Below, piece after piece: positions 62,844 through 64,000 of a DNA stretch of 64,000 bases. The notes beneath the pieces were generated by a model. The model was not told the DNA's origin. It did not search any database and was given only the letters and a program-made list of their open reading frames with translations. The first letter of the stretch is position 1. Each line of letters opens with the position of its first letter. Origin of the DNA: an uncultured Comamonadaceae bacterium (lineage in GTDB: Bacteria; Pseudomonadota; Gammaproteobacteria; Burkholderiales; Burkholderiaceae); assembly GCA_946482595.1 (NCBI GenBank), contig CAMLSD010000002.1, positions 23,125-87,124 on the forward strand. The letters are read 5' to 3'. The position numbers and the translations under genes are program-made.

Positions 62844-63737
62844 ATGAACCTGCAACTGGATGATGTGGCCCTGTTCGAGCGGGTGGCGCTGCTGGGCTCG
62901 CTGTCGGCCGCGGCGCGTGAGCGCAACGTGGCCGTGAGCCAGGTCACCCGCACGCTGGCGCGGCTCGAAGCCACCTGCGGCGTGCGGCTGATGCACCGCA
63001 GCACCCACGGCCTGAGCCTGACCGACGAAGGCGACAGTTTTCTCGCCCAGGCCCGTCGCCTGCTCGAAATCCAGGCCGAGCTCCACGCCGACCTGACCGG
63101 CCGGCTCGACGGTCCCAGCGGCTGGGTGCGCCTGAGCGTCAGCTCGGTGCTGGCGCAGGCGGTCATCGCGCCCGCACTGAGCGGCCTGCAGGCACGCCAC
63201 CCCGGGGTGCAACTCGACATCTGTGCTGACGACCGCATCATCGACATGGCGCGCGAAGGCATCGACGTGGCCTTTCGCACTGGGGAGCCCCAGCATGACA
63301 CGCTGGTGGCTCGGCGCGTGGGCCTGCTCACGCGCGGGCTGTACGCCTCGCCCGACTATCTGCGCCGCCATGGCACTCCCGCGACGCCCGACGATCTGGC
63401 GACACACCGACTCGTCACCAACAGCCTGAACCCGGCGCTCAACAGCTGGGCCTACCGAGAGGGGGACGCTGAAGCGAGCTTCGAGGCGCGCGGGCACACC
63501 CGTGTCAACGACACCGCAGCCCTGGTGGCCGTGGTGCAGTGCGGCGCCGGCATCGGACGCATCGTCGATCTGGTGGCGCGCCCGCTGGTGGCCAGCGGTG
63601 CGCTGGTCGAGGTGCTGCCGGGAGCGTTTGCCTCGCAGCCCGTGCCGATCTTTGCGGTGATGCTGCGCGAGCGGCACCGGCTGCCCAAGGTGCGGGCGTG
63701 CGTCGACTATTGGGCCGAGTGGATGGCCGGGCGCTGA
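62844..63737 (+). CDS. LysR-family transcriptional regulator
   Basis: A 297-residue regulator. The N-terminal helix-turn-helix is LSAAARERNVAVSQVTRTLA (residues about 18-40), followed by the linker helix and a substrate-binding domain (about 90-290, with RLSVSSVLAQAVIAPALSGL and GIDVAFRTGEPQHDTLVARR). It belongs to the CrgA/PecT-like branch by the AFRTGE-type motif. Target genes are not adjacent in the window, although the gene upstream on the minus strand at 62469-62711 is divergent. Confidence 0.92.
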   Translation: MNLQLDDVALFERVALLGSLSAAARERNVAVSQVTRTLARLEATCGVRLMHRSTHGLSLTDEGDSFLAQARRLLEIQAELHADLTGRLDGPSGWVRLSVSSVLAQAVIAPALSGLQARHPGVQLDICADDRIIDMAREGIDVAFRTGEPQHDTLVARRVGLLTRGLYASPDYLRRHGTPATPDDLATHRLVTNSLNPALNSWAYREGDAEASFEARGHTRVNDTAALVAVVQCGAGIGRIVDLVARPLVASGALVEVLPGAFASQPVPIFAVMLRERHRLPKVRACVDYWAEWMAGR

Positions 63738-63795
63738 ACGGTCGCGAAGCGGGCTTGCTTTTGTGTTGGGCTGGTGTGTGGTTTGGGGCGCCGTT

Positions 63796-63992
63796 GTTTC
63801 GCCCCTGGCGGGGCGAGCCGGGAGTTCGCCCCGGCGGGCGAGTTCCTGTTCTTTGCGTGCCCAAAGAAAAGGAACCAAAAGAAAGGGCACCCCCGAGGTG
63901 TCGGTTTCCGTTGGCACGGAAACTTCCCTGCGCTGCTCGGTCCGAGCGGGAAGGGGGCAAACTCGCCCTGCGGGCTCAGACAAGCCCCCTTC
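63796..63992. repeat. Dispersed palindromic repeat region at the window end
   Basis: A dense set of dyads: GTGCCC/GGGCAC around AAAGAAAAGGAACCAAAAG, GTTTCCGT/ACGGAAAC around TGGC, GCTCGG/CCGAGC, and a nine-base pair GAAGGGGGC (63950-63958) with GCCCCCTTC (63984-63992). The block with AAAGAAAAGGAACC and AAAGAAAGGGCACCCC resembles a repeat seen between genes in many Burkholderiales and Xanthomonadales. No gene is called from 63738 to 64000; a long antisense frame here is an artefact. Confidence 0.6.
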
Positions 63993-64000
63993 TTGATCCG

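Noticed and set aside
62712..63983. Long minus-strand frame opposite the LysR gene extending from the small 62469 frame
   Set aside because: Covers the conserved LysR gene and the terminal repeat; only the first 80 residues after 62711 are kept as a doubtful small gene.

Overview
The window is one contiguous piece of a very GC-rich (about 70%) bacterial chromosome. Protein families, codon use and dispersed repeats point to a betaproteobacterium of the order Burkholderiales, probably Comamonadaceae or the Leptothrix/Sphaerotilus/Rubrivivax group. Pointers are a Burkholderiales-type 308-residue porin, a DUF6502/DUF5666 lipoprotein pair, a DUF3144 protein, CbpA/CbpM, and a terminal repeat of a kind I know from this order. 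No rRNA, tRNA, CRISPR or replication origin was seen. Most genes sit in tight operons with 4-base stop/start overlaps.

Left part (1-10.5 kb): a sugar uptake and catabolism operon. The tail of a YtfQ-like galactofuranose-binding protein is followed by a complete ChvE-GguA-GguB transporter, then YtfR-YtfT-YjfF, then 2-dehydro-3-deoxygalactonokinase (DgoK) and the KDPGal aldolase (DgoA). A convergent porin gene closes it. The reading is outer-membrane entry, two CUT2 ABC transporters, and the last two steps of the De Ley-Doudoroff galactose/galactonate route to pyruvate and glyceraldehyde-3-phosphate.

10.5-24.9 kb holds small housekeeping and accessory genes: a DUF5666 lipoprotein with DUF6502, an XRE-cupin regulator, a DUF3144 protein carrying an in-frame palindromic insertion, a DauA-like D-amino-acid dehydrogenase behind a 16-bp palindromic operator, a membrane protein with primase-like motifs, cytochrome c, a six-gene minus-strand cluster (GFA, unknown, MOSC, GST, lipoprotein, PNPOx), a MASE2-GGDEF diguanylate cyclase and DinB. 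24.9-26.1 kb is less GC-rich and looks like a scar: two possible immunity-type genes beside an IS3-family transposase fragment. 26.1-32.9 kb has a tautomerase, a VOC protein, NudK, a very large membrane patatin-like lipase, and a degenerate tyrosine recombinase whose start codon abuts one arm of an 18-bp perfect inverted repeat.

32.9-52.8 kb is a stress and low-oxygen block: CbpM/CbpA, a phosphotransferase-P-loop kinase fusion, an HlyD/FtsX/ATPase exporter, a lipoprotein, universal stress proteins, hemerythrin, a DksA/TraR zinc-finger protein, an acyl-CoA synthetase-GNAT fusion, Hsp20, a GGDEF-EAL sensor and a YbaL-type K+/H+ antiporter. Several intergenic gaps here carry FNR/ANR-type dyads (TTGAC-N4-GTCAA and relatives), suggesting shared control by oxygen. 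A 56-bp-period hairpin array lies between two convergent genes at about 45.9-46.1 kb.

52.8-64 kb: a six-gene Mrp-type cation/proton antiporter operon (MrpA/B fused, C, D, E, F, G), a further universal stress protein, a tannase/feruloyl-esterase-like lipoprotein divergent from a MarR regulator with paired operator-like sites, a LysR regulator and a dense palindromic repeat at the end of the window.
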